Positions 1-12,499 of a stretch of DNA of 64,000 nt are shown here, one piece after another. The translations under genes were made by a program, and so were the position numbers. The notes under the pieces were generated by a model, which made no database searches, was not told the origin of the DNA, and was given only the letters and a program-made list of their open reading frames with translations. This DNA comes from Taxillus chinensis (Eukaryota; Streptophyta; Magnoliopsida; Santalales; Loranthaceae), in assembly GCA_023512835.1 (NCBI GenBank), contig CM042086.1, forward strand, positions 12,428,809-12,492,808. The letters run 5' to 3'. Position 1 is the first letter of the stretch. Each line of letters opens with the position of its first letter.

Positions 1-103
1 GCCAAAAGGCATCCATTGTGAAACGAAAATCTAATAAAGTGAGAGAAAGTGATGGGTTTTGTTCAGGAAGACCCGACCCTTTTCTTTCCTCTTTTTCCAC
101 TCG

Positions 104-156
<53 letters not shown>

Positions 157-484
157 TTCTGTTCTGCAGGATTTCCTTTTCCTCGAGTTTTCGTTTATTA
201 GTTTTGGATGTTCGATTCCTCCCTGCCCTGGTATGCCTTCGCCTTCCTTTCGGCAAACATCCAATACGTAAGAGGGACGACACGACAGTGGGCTGATTTA
301 TGCTCACCTGTCACTCAACTCAAAGCCTTGGTCGGTACTGTCCACTCCTGCCTTTTGGTTTTGGGATCCAATACTCGTTTGTGCGCTTCGGCAGTAAAGA
401 CAAAACGCCACAGTTTTGCTTATCAAATATCAGCCCTGCTTGCCTTATACAAACCGAGGGATCCGTGGTGTTAATCCACAACAT
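1..484. other. Non-AT-rich edge segment, no gene recognised
   Basis: Composition is balanced here and drops sharply into very AT-rich DNA near position 485. The short open frames on both strands run through a CT/CA microsatellite and resemble no family I know. The segment could be the promoter or 5' end of a gene lying to the left on the minus strand, but no start codon, splice site or TATA box is convincing. Confidence 0.3.
106..156. repeat. (CT)n(CA)n microsatellite
   Basis: A CT dinucleotide run from about 106 to 144 passes directly into a CA run to about 156. It produces spurious serine/leucine and arginine/glutamate open frames on both strands. Confidence 0.95.
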
Positions 485-3400
485 CAAATTTTGACATAGA
501 AAAACAAAAACAAAAAAAATATTTTATATGAAGTAAAACATATATATATATATATCATATATATATGATTCCATAAAAAATTAAATTTAAATTTAAAAAT
601 AAAAAATATTGTTATAATATTTTTAACAACAGCTATTAACTCATATTTTAGATACAAATAAAAAAAAAGTCTATTTATAAATAGATTATATAAGTAATTT
701 GTACAATAATATTTCTATTTTATTTTTTAAATAAAAAAATATAAAATGTGTAAAATAAAATAAAAATATCAAAATAAAAAATAAAACGGTTCAATCGTTT
801 TTCTAGTTAAATAGTAAAAAGTCAACTTATGTATCGAACATTACAAGAAATACAATTTAAATTCAGTATATCGAACACGTACTTAAAAAATTTATATTTT
901 CATTCTACAATTCAAAATTATATACCAAACATCAATTACGAATTTAAATCCATATTCACTACAAAACCAACATTTGAAAACACATACCAAACCGTCCTTT
1001 TTTTTCAAAAACACAAAAGTACCAAATACAATTTGTCATCTGAAAATAAAATAACGTTTTAGAAATTCCAACCAAACCTTAAATTTAAATCCACAGCCTT
1101 TTTTCGATTCGAGTTAGGATATTATTCTCCAAGCTGTGCACCATATGCTCTCGTATCCTGACTAAAACAAATAAAAGAAAAAACCTAGCTAGAAAGACAA
1201 GAAGAAACAAAATGTATATACAATTCTTAGAAGGAATCTTGAATTAAAACCCTTTATAGTTTTTTTTTTTTTGGTTGCTGTTGTTGTGAGTGTGACATGT
1301 TGTAATGTTGTACAACACTTTGGTATAAAATACGAAATTTAAATAAGATTCTATGTATCTGGCAACCACATATAAAAGACATTTTGGACAAATAATATTC
1401 TGCTGGTGAGAGTATTCAAAATGCTTGGCAAGAGAATGCTCTCCACGTATTTAATTTCTACTTGATTGGGGAAGCAAAGTCAACCTCTCCCCCATAATTC
1501 TCAGCTCTGTTTTTATGTATAAATTAATTGACTGTATTATTTAATGAACAATAATGCGAACTACACATGTACCCAAATCTAAAGATTTAAATCAAATCAA
1601 AACAGGAAAGAGATTAGTCATACGTGATTTTGTTTTATTGTTTAGGTTCGGGCGTAAAATAGTTTCTACCAAAAATGTTTACAACTAAAATTAATTTTAA
1701 GAAATTATTTATTTTTTTCGGTATTTGTTTGTATTCTGATAACTTACGGTGTCTTGCTTTGTTTTGGTTTTGGAAAATGGTTTACATAGAATTTTTCTAT
1801 AAATTATTCTCCGTTTTTTCATATACCATTTTCCGGTCAAAGGAAAAAATTAGTTGACTTTTATTTTTATCACATACCAAATGTCTAATTTTTTGAAAAT
1901 TATGTAAAACTTTTTACTCTAATTCAAATGAATAAAAATTTTTGACTGAATGAGTTAATTAGCTTAGAGAGTTGACGTATCATAAACTCTTTTGCTGACT
2001 GTCACAAACTCTTTTGTCAATTTAATATGAAAAAAATTATGATTTAAATAAATATACATCAACATTTAATTTTCAATCCAACTAACTCATACAGTTCAAA
2101 ATCATTCAAATAAAGCTTCAAGGAAAAAAAATATTATATAACATGTTTCACATGAGAAAATAAAATGAAGTTATTTTCATTTTCATGTTTAGGTTGTCAC
2201 TTTTACTATGAGAATCTTAACCCTTCCCGAAAAGGTAAAGTTGAACTCTATCTATCAAATTTTAGACCATTCCCTTAGCGCGTTAGGTTTTCTAATTTAT
2301 CTTTAATTTTAAAGAAATACATAATTAGAGGTATTTAAGTATTAGTACATGAACAAGAAAAATAATGAGACATTTCATTTGGACTTTCATGTCAATATAA
2401 TATTTAGAGTTTTATTATAAAAATTAATATTAGTATCTCGTATAATACCAAAGGTATTACGTGAAATAGAACACTTAATATGAATGGATCGTTAGATTTA
2501 TTTTTAAATATTTAAATTAAACTTTTATTTATTTATAACAGTAAAATACTATAACATTCACTATATGGGTATTATAATTAAATAAAATTATCATTTGTAC
2601 GATTAAAAATACATTCAATGATCCAATTTTCTTGTATTACATGGCACGTCGATCTCAAAAACCATATAGGTAATAGCCTAATAGGTTCATCTGGCTGGAG
2701 TGTGCCTAATCTGGCATTGACGCCGGGCTAATTGTGGGCCCATACATTATTGTTCGTTGAATGAGCATTTTCTAATCGCACTAATTATGATAGTTAACGC
2801 TATACAAATACTGCCAATGCGAGATTTGGTATGCACAGAAGTACTATGGGATAGTTAAAATGGATTTGATTAATTTTCAAATTAAATTGATATTTTCTTA
2901 TTTGAATATAATTAAATCAAATTAAATTTATTACTTGGATGAAATTAAATTAGACTCAACTAATTCAGTGTGGATCGGTTTGATTTGAATTAGCTGTTTA
3001 AAAGATTATTGATTTGAGTGATTCAATAAATTTTGAGTTTTTAAATATAATAAATAAATAAATAAATAATGTGTCTATATTAATATTAATATATATCAGA
3101 TTGTAATTTTAAAATTTTTAAAATTAAATAACATAATTCATAAATACAACACGTGTAATATTAATAAATAATTTTAATTACATCAATCTTAAAATATAAA
3201 ATAAAACAGAAATAAATAATAATAATATTATTATTCAATTTAATTTTGTTTAAATCATAATTTTGAAATTCTAAATAAAATTAAACCAATAATATTATTG
3301 GATTTCAAATTAAATCAAATGATTTAATCAATTTGAATAATTTAATAAATTGATGATTTTAAGGTGTCAGGCCAATTTTTGCGATTTGGCAGTAGAGTTT

Positions 3401-5219
3401 ACCTATGGTGAGTTTCAATTTGAACAATAACGAACAACAGTGAATATTCGCTGTCAAGCTTTAATCAGTGGGTGAATTATTTCAAAATGATATGTTGATA
3501 AATGTGAACAATTGATGAACTCAATGAGCCGGTCTTTTAAATTATTATTTTTTTATTAATTTTTTTTGCAGTATGTCGTCTAATGACATACCATTACATC
3601 AATTGATAATGCATGAGACTTGTATGATAAGACCGAGAAAAAACTTTTCCTTCCTTGTTACACCACTCGCGTTACCTATACTTAAAATGTTGTCATTTAT
3701 TTAAATTTTAAAATATACAAATTAAAACGTCTGATAAAAGTTATATACATACTCAACTTCATAATGTTTATTATTATTTTTATGATATTCCTTTTAAATA
3801 ATCAATTAACATGTAGTCAAACTTGACTACTTTTTTAGTTGAGTATATAAATTAAAAGTCTTACAATTTAATTATAAAATTTAGTAGATAAGTAAATTTT
3901 AATATATTCTTTGAATCTATATAATAAATGATAAAATTTTAACTCTAAGCATGACAAGTAATACGCTCCCTATAATAATAAAAAACCATGCATTGAAGCA
4001 TAGATGTGTATTATGAATTTTAAAATGGCGGTGGCATGAATTCAAATCAGATGTTGAATAATGGTGAATGTGTAGCCAAAATAGTCGCATAATTGAAAGA
4101 TATTATGAATAATTGTGAATATCTACTAGTCAAACAAATAGATGACAAAAAATTGCGAAAATCCTTTATACCATTTATATTCCATCTTTAATAGTTGAAC
4201 TTGAACATATAAGTGATTCCCTTCCAATTAATATATACAATATTTTAAACAACTTGGGATCGGTGTGATCTAATACCGACGTTGGCTAAAAGTCAATCAT
4301 AGACTTAGCCTTTATTGCATTCAAAATAGGAGGTACATCGGACAGTGGCTTATGTTTTAAGCTCTGTCCTTAATCCAATGCCCTTACTCAATATTCTTCT
4401 ATGCTTGCATTCACAACCCTTTTGGGATATGTTCTGCCCACAACTTTCTATGTAAACAATTTTATGGGATGACCTTATTTTTATATTACTCATATTTAAT
4501 CTTCATATTATAACTTTTAAAGATAATTTATTTAATTAATATCATTCTTTTATTTAACCATTATACAATTATTTCAGAGCTTTAAAAATTACATAAACTA
4601 TAACGTCATGACTTTTATTATTATATATATATCTTCTACCATTATTTTATTAATATTATTCGCTATGATCTTACATTGAAATAAAGCAAAAAATTTCTAT
4701 AACTTTTTTGCTATATAAAAAAGACGACCTCATCTCATATACTTCACTTATAGTTCACTATGTGGTTCATAATTATGAGTTGCCCATTTTTTTAATGGAC
4801 TAATTAATGGATTAGGTATTTATTAATTACTCATCTGATTAGTATTAAACTAAATTTAAAATTTGTATATAAGTTAATGCTTGAATCAAAATCAAACTAA
4901 ATTGTTCATGAGATTAGTTTAACCGATATAAAATATAATTTGATAAAGCTAAAGTCATAGTAGGTAAAGCCCGATGATAATGACTGTTCAAATGAAGTAT
5001 AAATTTAATAAAAAAATCAAACAAAGTTTTATTATGGGTCATTTAGTCTTATTTGTTGATGGATAAATGAGTTAGTTAATCTTAATATTTATTAATTGGT
5101 TACCCTAGTTGATTTATGGCCTAATATTTGTTATTTAATGCCTGTGAATTTCAATTGACAAATAATTTAAAACATAATACAAAATTATTTTATTATAATA
5201 TATATATACATACATAAAA
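485..5219. other. AT-rich intergenic DNA
   Basis: No coding frame longer than 77 codons and no recognisable family. It contains scattered AT microsatellites (for example near 541-567). Around 2860-3370 is a degenerate stretch rich in AAATTAAAT-type words that may be an old MITE. I see no gene here. Confidence 0.7.
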
Positions 5220-5224
5220 TGAAC

Positions 5225-5368
5225 TGTTGAGATGTTTGTCTTATTTATAAATATTTTAAATATCATGACGCATTTTAAGGCCGTGCGGACTGATGATGCA
5301 GTGAGTCCAAAGCTGACAATATAATGACACGTAATCGAAGAGTTAATTACCTATGTCCGATTCTAACA
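5225..5368 (+). repeat. Left LTR of the TRIM (144 bp)
   Basis: Starts TGTTGAGATG and ends GATTCTAACA. Its right two thirds align base for base with the right LTR, including the shared words GCCGTRC, AATTCAAAG-like and TGACACGTAAT. It is about 30 bases shorter than its partner because of an internal length difference near its left end. Confidence 0.85.
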
Positions 5369-5371
5369 AAC

Positions 5372-5384
5372 TGGTATCATAGCC
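5372..5384 (+). other. Primer-binding site of the TRIM
   Basis: TGGTATCATAGCC follows the left LTR after three bases. The canonical plant Ty1/copia and TRIM site complementary to initiator methionine tRNA is TGGTATCAGAGCC, a single difference. Confidence 0.8.
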
Positions 5385-5577
5385 TGCTATCTTATATTTA
5401 TCCTTGTTAAGTATTTTGTGATATCAAACCGTTGATGCGGCAGTATTCGGATTATGATATCACTTTAATATCAAATTGGTTTAATATTTCTACAAGGCGT
5501 GGATTAATGGAGAGTTACAATAAATCTCCAGTTTCATAGGTGTGTTTCTAACTTATAGTGTACGGTTGATGTGTGAC

Positions 5578-5589
5578 GAAGGGAAAAAT
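5578..5589 (+). other. Polypurine tract of the TRIM
   Basis: GAAGGGAAAAAT directly abuts the TG of the right LTR, the position needed for plus-strand priming. Confidence 0.7.
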
Positions 5590-5764
5590 TGTTGAAATGT
5601 TTATTATATATTGCTTAAAGATAATAAAGTTAATGCATATATAAGAAGAAAGAAACCTTTAAATGTCATAATGCGTTTTAAAGCCGTACAATCTAATATG
5701 ACGAATTCAAAGTAGAAAATATTGTGACACGTAATTAGGCATTTACTTATGCTTGATTCTAACA
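5590..5764 (+). repeat. Right LTR of the TRIM (175 bp)
   Basis: Starts TGTTGAAATG, ends TTGATTCTAACA, and is followed at once by the TGAAC target-site duplication. Divergence from the left LTR is substantial, so the insertion is old. Confidence 0.85.
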
Positions 5765-5769
5765 TGAAC

Positions 5770-6644
5770 CGATAAAAGAAAAACTTATTATGATATGATT
5801 TATTATTATTTAATTTATTTTTATGATATATTTATTTATACTTATACATTATATTGATTTCATCTTATAATTATGAAATATTTATTTATTATTTAAAATT
5901 ATTATATTTGTTTATATTAAATTACGTAAATAGATAAAAATTAATTTTAAAATAATTTTTTTGTGAGCACATATTTGATCATATCTGTTATATATTTTAA
6001 CAAGTTTTAAAACTCAAATACATAAATAAAAATAACAATTAGAATTTCAAAAGTAATAACGTACGCCATTCTACACCCAGCTGGAGCTCGTCCCTGCAAT
6101 TGGTGATGACCGGTCACCATCTCTCCACCTCGAAGAAGGCCAGAAGTATAAAATTGTCAGAAGTATTAATCATTAGCTGATCCTTACTGGAGACTCTTTT
6201 TTGTTAGCAACGTGCCGTATAAGTGATAGAATATATCCCAACTGTCATTTTGCATTCATGTTTTTAACCTATGTCTACTCTAGAGATATATTTTTACATG
6301 ACCTTTTTATGAGAACAAGTGAATATGTAAATTACAATTAGTCCCAATTCAATTCCCGGTAACTAAAGGCCAATAAAAATTAACTTTGATGTACATGTTT
6401 TTCTTTTAAATTGGATGATTGAATATATACAGAACAGTCATTAAACTTTTATTGTATCAAATAATATAAAAATAAAAATCTAAGTAAATGCTACATATAT
6501 TTAAGTTGCACAAATATTTCAGCTTATCTATTGATATTATTATTTTTATATTAGTTTGATATGAAAGTATTACCGTTTAAATTACCTATATAACCTGTAA
6601 ATAAAATTTTCTATAAAAAATCACACGGTTTAATTTTATCGTGA

Positions 6645-6646
<2 letters not shown>
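5770..6646. other. AT-rich intergenic DNA
   Basis: No coding frame and no recognised repeat. A short less AT-rich patch at 6063-6150 holds nothing identifiable. Confidence 0.6.

Positions 6647-6734
<88 letters not shown>
6647..6734. repeat. Compound (AT)n(AG)n microsatellite
   Basis: About 17 AT units run into 27 AG units without interruption. It is likely to be highly polymorphic. Confidence 0.97.
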
Positions 6735-6735
<1 letters not shown>

Positions 6736-7542
6736 CATGAAACTTGGAAGTTTGTAAACAATTGTTGGCTGCTCAAGCACTATTTATTAAACAAATAACA
6801 AAAAGAAAGCCATGCTCTATCTATTTATGGAGGGATGTGACATGGGAATGTTTAAGTTTTACGCATAACCTTGAAAGAGGGAAAGGTATAAATCTTCAAT
6901 GAAAAGTACAATGCATCTTTTGATCATTTGTTGGGACTCTCTCACACGGAATTATTCCCTATTCACGGTTTTATCTTTTGGTTAGAATAATGTTATAGAG
7001 CTACATCAAACTCAAATAAAGTAATTAAGTAAATAAAAAATTAAAGATAAAGTAGAATTAAAAATATACAACTCCACTTTCAATCATCATGTGAAGCCAC
7101 ATCACAAAATATGGAGCAAGATAAATAAATTTTAAAATGTTAGCTAAAATTATAAAGTCAAATCCCATTCCAATCCCTGAACGTATTAATATCAAGCTAC
7201 ATCCTAAAATATTGAGTAAACTAAAATCCTTTACATACATTCTATCAAATCATCTCAATATTTTATCCATGATATATATATATATATATAATATAATCTA
7301 ACTTCTTTACTAAGTTATTTAAATACATCATATTGTGCACAATCGGTACATCGCTGCGAAATTATAACTGATGTAAACTGTTATAATTTATTTGTATTTT
7401 TTTTACGATCTAATATGTCATAATATCATCACTTTTATTTACCGATTATATAACCTACTGATGCCTAACATTACTCTCATCAATTATTAATATAATTAAA
7501 GAATAATTCCATACCCATAAATATAGATGAACAAAATGATGA
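6735..7542. other. AT-rich intergenic DNA
   Basis: Holds a short TA run near 7270-7290 and nothing else recognisable. Confidence 0.6.
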
Positions 7543-7545
7543 TTA

Positions 7546-8473
7546 GAGCAACTCTAACAATATTATTTAAATTATCTCTATAAATGCAAAATTTTTCACA
7601 TGTACATAGTTATATTTTAACTTGTACTTCAACAATAACATTCAAAATAGCTTTATTTATATTAAAATAATATTTTTTATTTTTTCATTGCAACTCTTCT
7701 CTCCTAACCCACACAAACCTCAAACCCTCACACATTCTCATCTAAGGCTACCACTGTTGCTGTCAATTTATCCCCCATCCAATACTCTATTTGTAACGAT
7801 AATAGCGCCATTGCCCCACACCCATCACTCATGTCAACCAGTTGTTTTCTATCCCACCTACACCCAAACCCCAAGACCCAAAAACCCAATTGATAGATAG
7901 ATATATATTCCAATAAAAGAAAAGAAAAATGTCTTCAATGCTAGAAGAGCCATTGCTTGTCCCGAGATATAGATTGGTTCTGTATGTTTCCGATTTAGTA
8001 CCCATAGATACAGAAAATGTATAAGAAGGTCGAGGCGTCATTTTGGATAGCAGGGGAGGTGGATCCTTCCTCTACGTCATTGGTTGAGCGTTTGATTGGC
8101 TTCGCTTGTGTTAAGGGCATCTTCTTTTCAGGCTCCTGCTCTATCTTCTGGCTAAAAAAGTATGGCTAAAGAAAGGCGGTAGCGACATAAGGGGGAGAGA
8201 GGAGGGAGACGATGAAGAGAGGTGGATTGGAGAAGGCTGTTGGTTAGAAGGAAAGAGGTGGATTGGGGAATGGGGAGGATAGAGGAGTGGGAGGAAAGAG
8301 AAGATAAGAGAAAGAAAAAAAAGTAAAAATTTATATAATATTATATATAGAATAAATAATATTTTTTTATTATTAAAAAGTTACCGTAGTAATTTGTAAA
8401 TATAGAGAGTGAGATAAAGATATGTTGGACCTTATTTTTAATATTTGACTCACAAAATCTCTTGAAGTTGCTC
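7546..8473. mobile_element. PIF/Harbinger-like MITE, copy 1
   Basis: The 928-bp element starts GAGCAACTCTAACAATATT. Its right end, read on the minus strand, starts GAGCAACTTCAAGAGATTT, giving imperfect terminal inverted repeats. TTA lies on both sides (7543-7545 and 8474-8476), the three-base target duplication typical of PIF/Harbinger elements. The interior has a pyrimidine-rich left half and a G-rich right half but no transposase-like frame. A second, broken copy lies near 53.5 kb. Termini were read directly; the superfamily is inferred from duplication size and TIR style. Confidence 0.75.
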
Positions 8474-8476
8474 TTA

Positions 8477-9145
8477 TGGAAATATATTTGAGAAAAAAGT
8501 TTAAAAAATTATTTAAAAATTTTCGACCAAGCGACTGAATTACACGTATGCTACAACTATACCGACCCGACTGACTCCACTGTAAGATACAAAAATTCCT
8601 TATCAATAATAAAATTAAATCAATATTTTGAACTCATGCAAAAAAAAAAACACAAAATATTATATGTTTATCAATCTCAAAGCCGTGTCAATCACTCAAG
8701 TAGATGAATGTCAACAACGTGCCAGCTACAGAACGATCAACCATTCATGATCCACCCTAAAAAATTAATTAATTAATTATAATATCACCTTATATATAAA
8801 TTCAATTATCAAATCAACACCAATACAATACCAATTAAAAAGAAAAAACAATAGTCCAACCAAAAAGTATATAAAAACAAAAACAAAAAAAATTGTAATC
8901 ATACATGGTCTATAATCAGGCTACTAAACTTGACTTCTGTGCTGTATATTCTAATTTTTATTGCAGATCCAAACAAACCCATAATTCGAGGCTTTGAACA
9001 CTCAGATCTGCATCCGAACCCAACTGCGCCACCACCTCACCGCTTACCTCCGCCGTGTGAATCTCAAAAAAAAAAAAGGGTAAAAAAAAAACTAAATCGG
9101 CACATCATCAGATCGGCGGCAGCCGCGCCGCCGAGCTTTCATTAA
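8477..9145. other. 3' flank of the SMR gene
   Basis: AT-rich up to about 8980, then more balanced next to the SMR stop codon. No separate gene; the last 100 to 150 bases probably include the 3' UTR of the minus-strand gene. Confidence 0.5.
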
Positions 9146-9517
9146 TTAGAAGAAGTGTCGCCTTTTGGCGCTGCCTCCGGATTTGTCGTCGGCGGCTGAT
9201 ACGAGCTCGAACCCGGCCTGGAAAAACGCCTCCACCTCCTCCCTCGCCACGATCTCCAGGAACCGCCGCTCCGACGAGAACTTCCTCTTGCAGGAGCTCG
9301 AAAGCGCCTTTCTAGGCGCCGGCGGGCACTGCACGACCGCCGGAATCTTGTGCTCCTCCCCCATCGGCGTCCGGCACTCCTCGTCGACGTCTCCGTCTCC
9401 GCCGTTGGCTTGGCAACCGCCCTTCTCCTGCCGCAGCGCCGTCGTCTGGTCGCCGACGCTGTCGTCCTCCACCCGTATCCGGATCAACGGCACCCGGAGC
9501 TCGAGTTCCGCAGACAT
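9146..9517 (-). CDS. SMR: SIAMESE-related (SMR) cyclin-dependent kinase inhibitor
   Basis: A single-exon frame of 123 aa, within the usual SMR size. SMR proteins are plant-specific nuclear inhibitors of CDK-cyclin complexes that promote cell-cycle exit and endoreduplication. Visible signatures: an acidic stretch then ECRTP (residues 47-51) and HKIP (56-59), the CPPAPRK core (64-70), CKRKF (76-80), the helix FLEIVAREEVEAFF (86-99) and a basic C-terminus with KRR. The ECRTP...HKIP block and CPPAPRK are family hallmarks. Codons are GC-rich compared with the surroundings, as expected of a real intronless gene. A TATA-like element lies about 90 bases upstream. The exact SMR number cannot be assigned without a phylogeny. 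Confidence 0.93.
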   Translation of the reverse strand: MSAELELRVPLIRIRVEDDSVGDQTTALRQEKGGCQANGGDGDVDEECRTPMGEEHKIPAVVQCPPAPRKALSSSCKRKFSSERRFLEIVAREEVEAFFQAGFELVSAADDKSGGSAKRRHFF

Positions 9518-9602
9518 GCTTGATGAGAGCAGAGGCTTTGTCTTCGGATTTGGGGTATGGGGATGTAGTAGAATATGTAGAACAGGGGTTGGGTTTGGGC
9601 GT

Positions 9603-9612
9603 CTATATATAT
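9603..9612 (-). promoter_or_regulatory. Probable TATA box of SMR
   Basis: On the minus strand the sequence reads AATATATATAGAC, 86 to 95 bases upstream of the SMR ATG. This gives a predicted 5' UTR of roughly 55 to 60 bases. A GA-rich stretch lies just upstream of it. Confidence 0.5.
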
Positions 9613-9679
9613 TCTCTCTCTACAGAGAGAGAGAAAGAGAGAGGGAGACGCGTGCTTTGGAAGGTGAGTGATTGGGAGG

Positions 9680-10353
9680 GAAAGGTCGTTGGGTGGCTTT
9701 ATTTTATTTTATTTTTTAAAAAAATTAATATTTAAATTACTATATTATTATTATTATTATTGTTAAATTAGGATGACTAATTAGGTGTTAATTGGATTAT
9801 TAAGAGTGTTAAGTATATATGAGGCTTCGGGTCTTCCCTCACCCCTGTAAGATCAATCTCGTTGTGAGCGAAGAAGTGACACTTTCTGCTGATCACAATG
9901 TGGGGAGAAAAATTAAGTGGGCCACTCAGATTTTGACAGGCTTAGGGGATGTGTGGGTTGGCATTGCTTATAAGTTATGATCTTATCTTTTATTTTATTT
10001 TTTGTCTTTTATTATTATTATTATTTTTGGTTTCCAGTACTAGTTGGGCCAAACATGAAACATGTATTTTTCAAGAGCATTAAAATGTAATTTTGACGAA
10101 TTATGTCACTTCTGGTTTTATTTATTTATTGATTTCAAAATATAAATCATTTGTGTTAAGAACGGAAAAAAGAAAAATGAAGGATATGACTATTTTAAAA
10201 ATATTAAAAAAATCCCTCTGATTATATATTTTCAAAACATTATTAATTATATAAAAAATTTTATATATAATGGTATATTATGCACGCAGAAATATCATAT
10301 CACAATTGAATTGACTTTTATTTTTTAAAAAAATAATATCTAAACAACCCCAA

Positions 10354-10442
<89 letters not shown>

Positions 10443-12184
10443 ATCTAATATTGATAAAAAGAGTAAACCTATGCGATTGTTCTGCATAATATTATCATTA
10501 ATCTTAATTATAAAACATTTTCGGTGTCATTGTTCTCCCATTGATGGGTACATTCAAATTCTTACGCCCTGGCTATCACAATAATTTATTTATTTATTTT
10601 TTGTTTTTGAAGGATCAATATTCACATCGTTTTTTTTTTTAACTTACATATTTCACTAAGGATCAACATTTACATTGTTTTTTTTAATGTGGGAACATAT
10701 AGACCATTTCAATAGCGATCATATCTCAACTACCAAGTAAGGCAGTAAGCAAGCCGAAGGCAAAAATGTTATGCCCATGACATCAGTCAAACAACCGTGA
10801 CTAATATATGATGAAAAAAGTTAATTAATTATGCTTGGTAGGTAAGATATGATTATTATTATTATTATTTTTCGTATTTGAGTTCTACCTGATGCTTTCT
10901 TGTTATATCAATATATACTTTAATTTAACAAAAAAAAAAAAAGTAACGCATAAGTCAGCATCATAAAAATTCGATCCTTATCTCTAATTAAGTGATATAA
11001 CCCAGGCAAAAAGTAATTAAACACTGCCTCTTTCGGTCTCATAAATTCAATTGTTATTCATTTACATGGTAGCAACATTAATATTTATTATGATCGAACT
11101 CTGAGTTCCAGACCTTTTAGCTTCAGGAAAAATATACGGACAATTAATTACAATTATTCGGGCACTTATACGGGGTAAAAAATGAACAATTAACATTTAA
11201 TATGAACAAAACTTTCATGAAAAGATAATATATAGGAATGGGCAATTAATATGACTCCCTTCGGGGGGGAGTTAAGACTATTGCATTTTGTCCACCACGA
11301 TAAAAGCCTCATTTACCAATTACCACGTCTATAAACAAAAATCAAGATAGTATACGTTTAGTATATACATACATACATACATATATATATATATACGTAT
11401 ACTTTCAGCTCTATTATATATATATATACGATTTTAGACAATATCTAGACGAGTTGATGAATGAAAATTTTAGACAATATCATGACAAATTGATGAAGGC
11501 AAAATTTCATGTCTGGTGTGACGAATGGGGGATCGAGTTGTAGGACAAGCGGCGTTAAAAGCCATTTCCAATTTTAATGATTGGGCATAAATAATAATAC
11601 GTACCAGTCGAATTGCCACGTCTGGGCCAGAAGTCCAGATTGTAGATTTACTGGTATTGGCGTCTGAAAAGGGAAAAAAAAAAAGAAAGAGTTGAAATTA
11701 ATTTAACTAGTCTAGTCTAGGACAAAGAAATTAATTAAGGAAGATGGCGCGTGTGTTATACTCACAAGATATGCGCGTATGACATACGCAGCATTTTCCA
11801 GGCGTACATAGGATACCAAGTTTGGTCTTTGAATGCACGCTTCCACCAATGAATGTATTGCTTGCGTTTTAATAATGATAAAAAGGAAATCATACCAAAA
11901 CAAAACAAAACAAAACAAATGGATGGAAAGAAATGGGGTTGGTTTACCAAATTTCAACCATGCATATGATGAACCAGTCCCACTATATAACTATGTAACC
12001 TCCACACGACATGCATGTGCGCTGTCGGGTAGCTACTAGTTCATCCTCATCCCTCATAAATAGATCATAATCCATCATCCTATCTTTCAAATCCGCAAAA
12101 AAAGATTTTAATATAAGCGTTACTGGAAATAGAATTTAGTAAGTTTTTTCCTTAGTTTTCCTAAATTGGAGCATAGGTAGGCCA
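9680..12184. other. Intergenic DNA
   Basis: Mostly AT-rich, with TTA/TAT trinucleotide runs (9738-9760, 10010-10025, 10852-10870), the poly-C tract described separately and a CATA/TA microsatellite near 11365-11395. No coding frame resembles a known protein. Confidence 0.6.
10356..10442. repeat. 87-base C homopolymer
   Basis: An uninterrupted run of C from 10356 to 10442, preceded by CAACCCCAAAA. On the minus strand it yields a meaningless polyglycine frame. Confidence 0.9.
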
Positions 12185-12490
12185 ATGGACAAACCAGAGG
12201 CGTCAAGAGCAAGCTCCCTTCACCTGGCACTTACAGCCAAGCCTGAGTGTCCACAGAGGTGCAACCGTGCAAGCACCGGTGTGCCGGGTACTGACAGGTG
12301 CAAGGAGCACCCATATTCCAGAAAATTCTCCCAGACAAGCCTAGTTGTGAGGGTGAAAGGCGAGAACTAGGCTCCGCCGGAATCCGCAAGGAATGGAGCC
12401 GGGATCCACCAATACTATCGAGGCTCCAGAGGCATATCCCGTGTGAGGACATGCCCTGCCTGGAAAGGCGTCGGCTTGTGAGATCTTAAA
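12185..12490. other. Isolated GC-rich island A, origin unknown
   Basis: About 300 bases of roughly balanced, organelle-like composition with abrupt edges in AT-rich DNA. A 61-codon plus-strand and a 73-codon minus-strand frame cross it, and neither resembles a family I know. The words AGATCTTAAAGGGATCT at its right edge recur partly at 12526-12536. It could be an organelle DNA insertion or an LTR fragment; I cannot decide. Confidence 0.35.
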
Positions 12491-12499
12491 GGGATCTAG

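Larger units (their letters stand above)
5225..5764 (+). mobile_element. Complete TRIM (miniature LTR retrotransposon)
   Basis: Two direct terminal repeats bracket a 221-base internal region. Each repeat begins TGTTGA and ends TCTAACA, so both have the TG...CA ends of an LTR. Three bases after the left LTR is TGGTATCATAGCC, one mismatch from the common initiator-Met tRNA primer-binding site. Just before the right LTR is a purine-rich GAAGGGAAAAAT tract. The whole element is flanked by a perfect 5-base duplication TGAAC (5220-5224 and 5765-5769). It has no coding capacity, so it must have been mobilised in trans. All parts were read directly; the class assignment follows from the TRIM definition. 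Confidence 0.88.

Noticed and set aside
9165..9671. 168-codon plus-strand frame over the SMR locus
   Set aside because: It is antisense to the well-supported SMR gene; the minus-strand frame carries all the family motifs.
10278..10487. Polyglycine open frame on the minus strand
   Set aside because: It is the translation of the C homopolymer.
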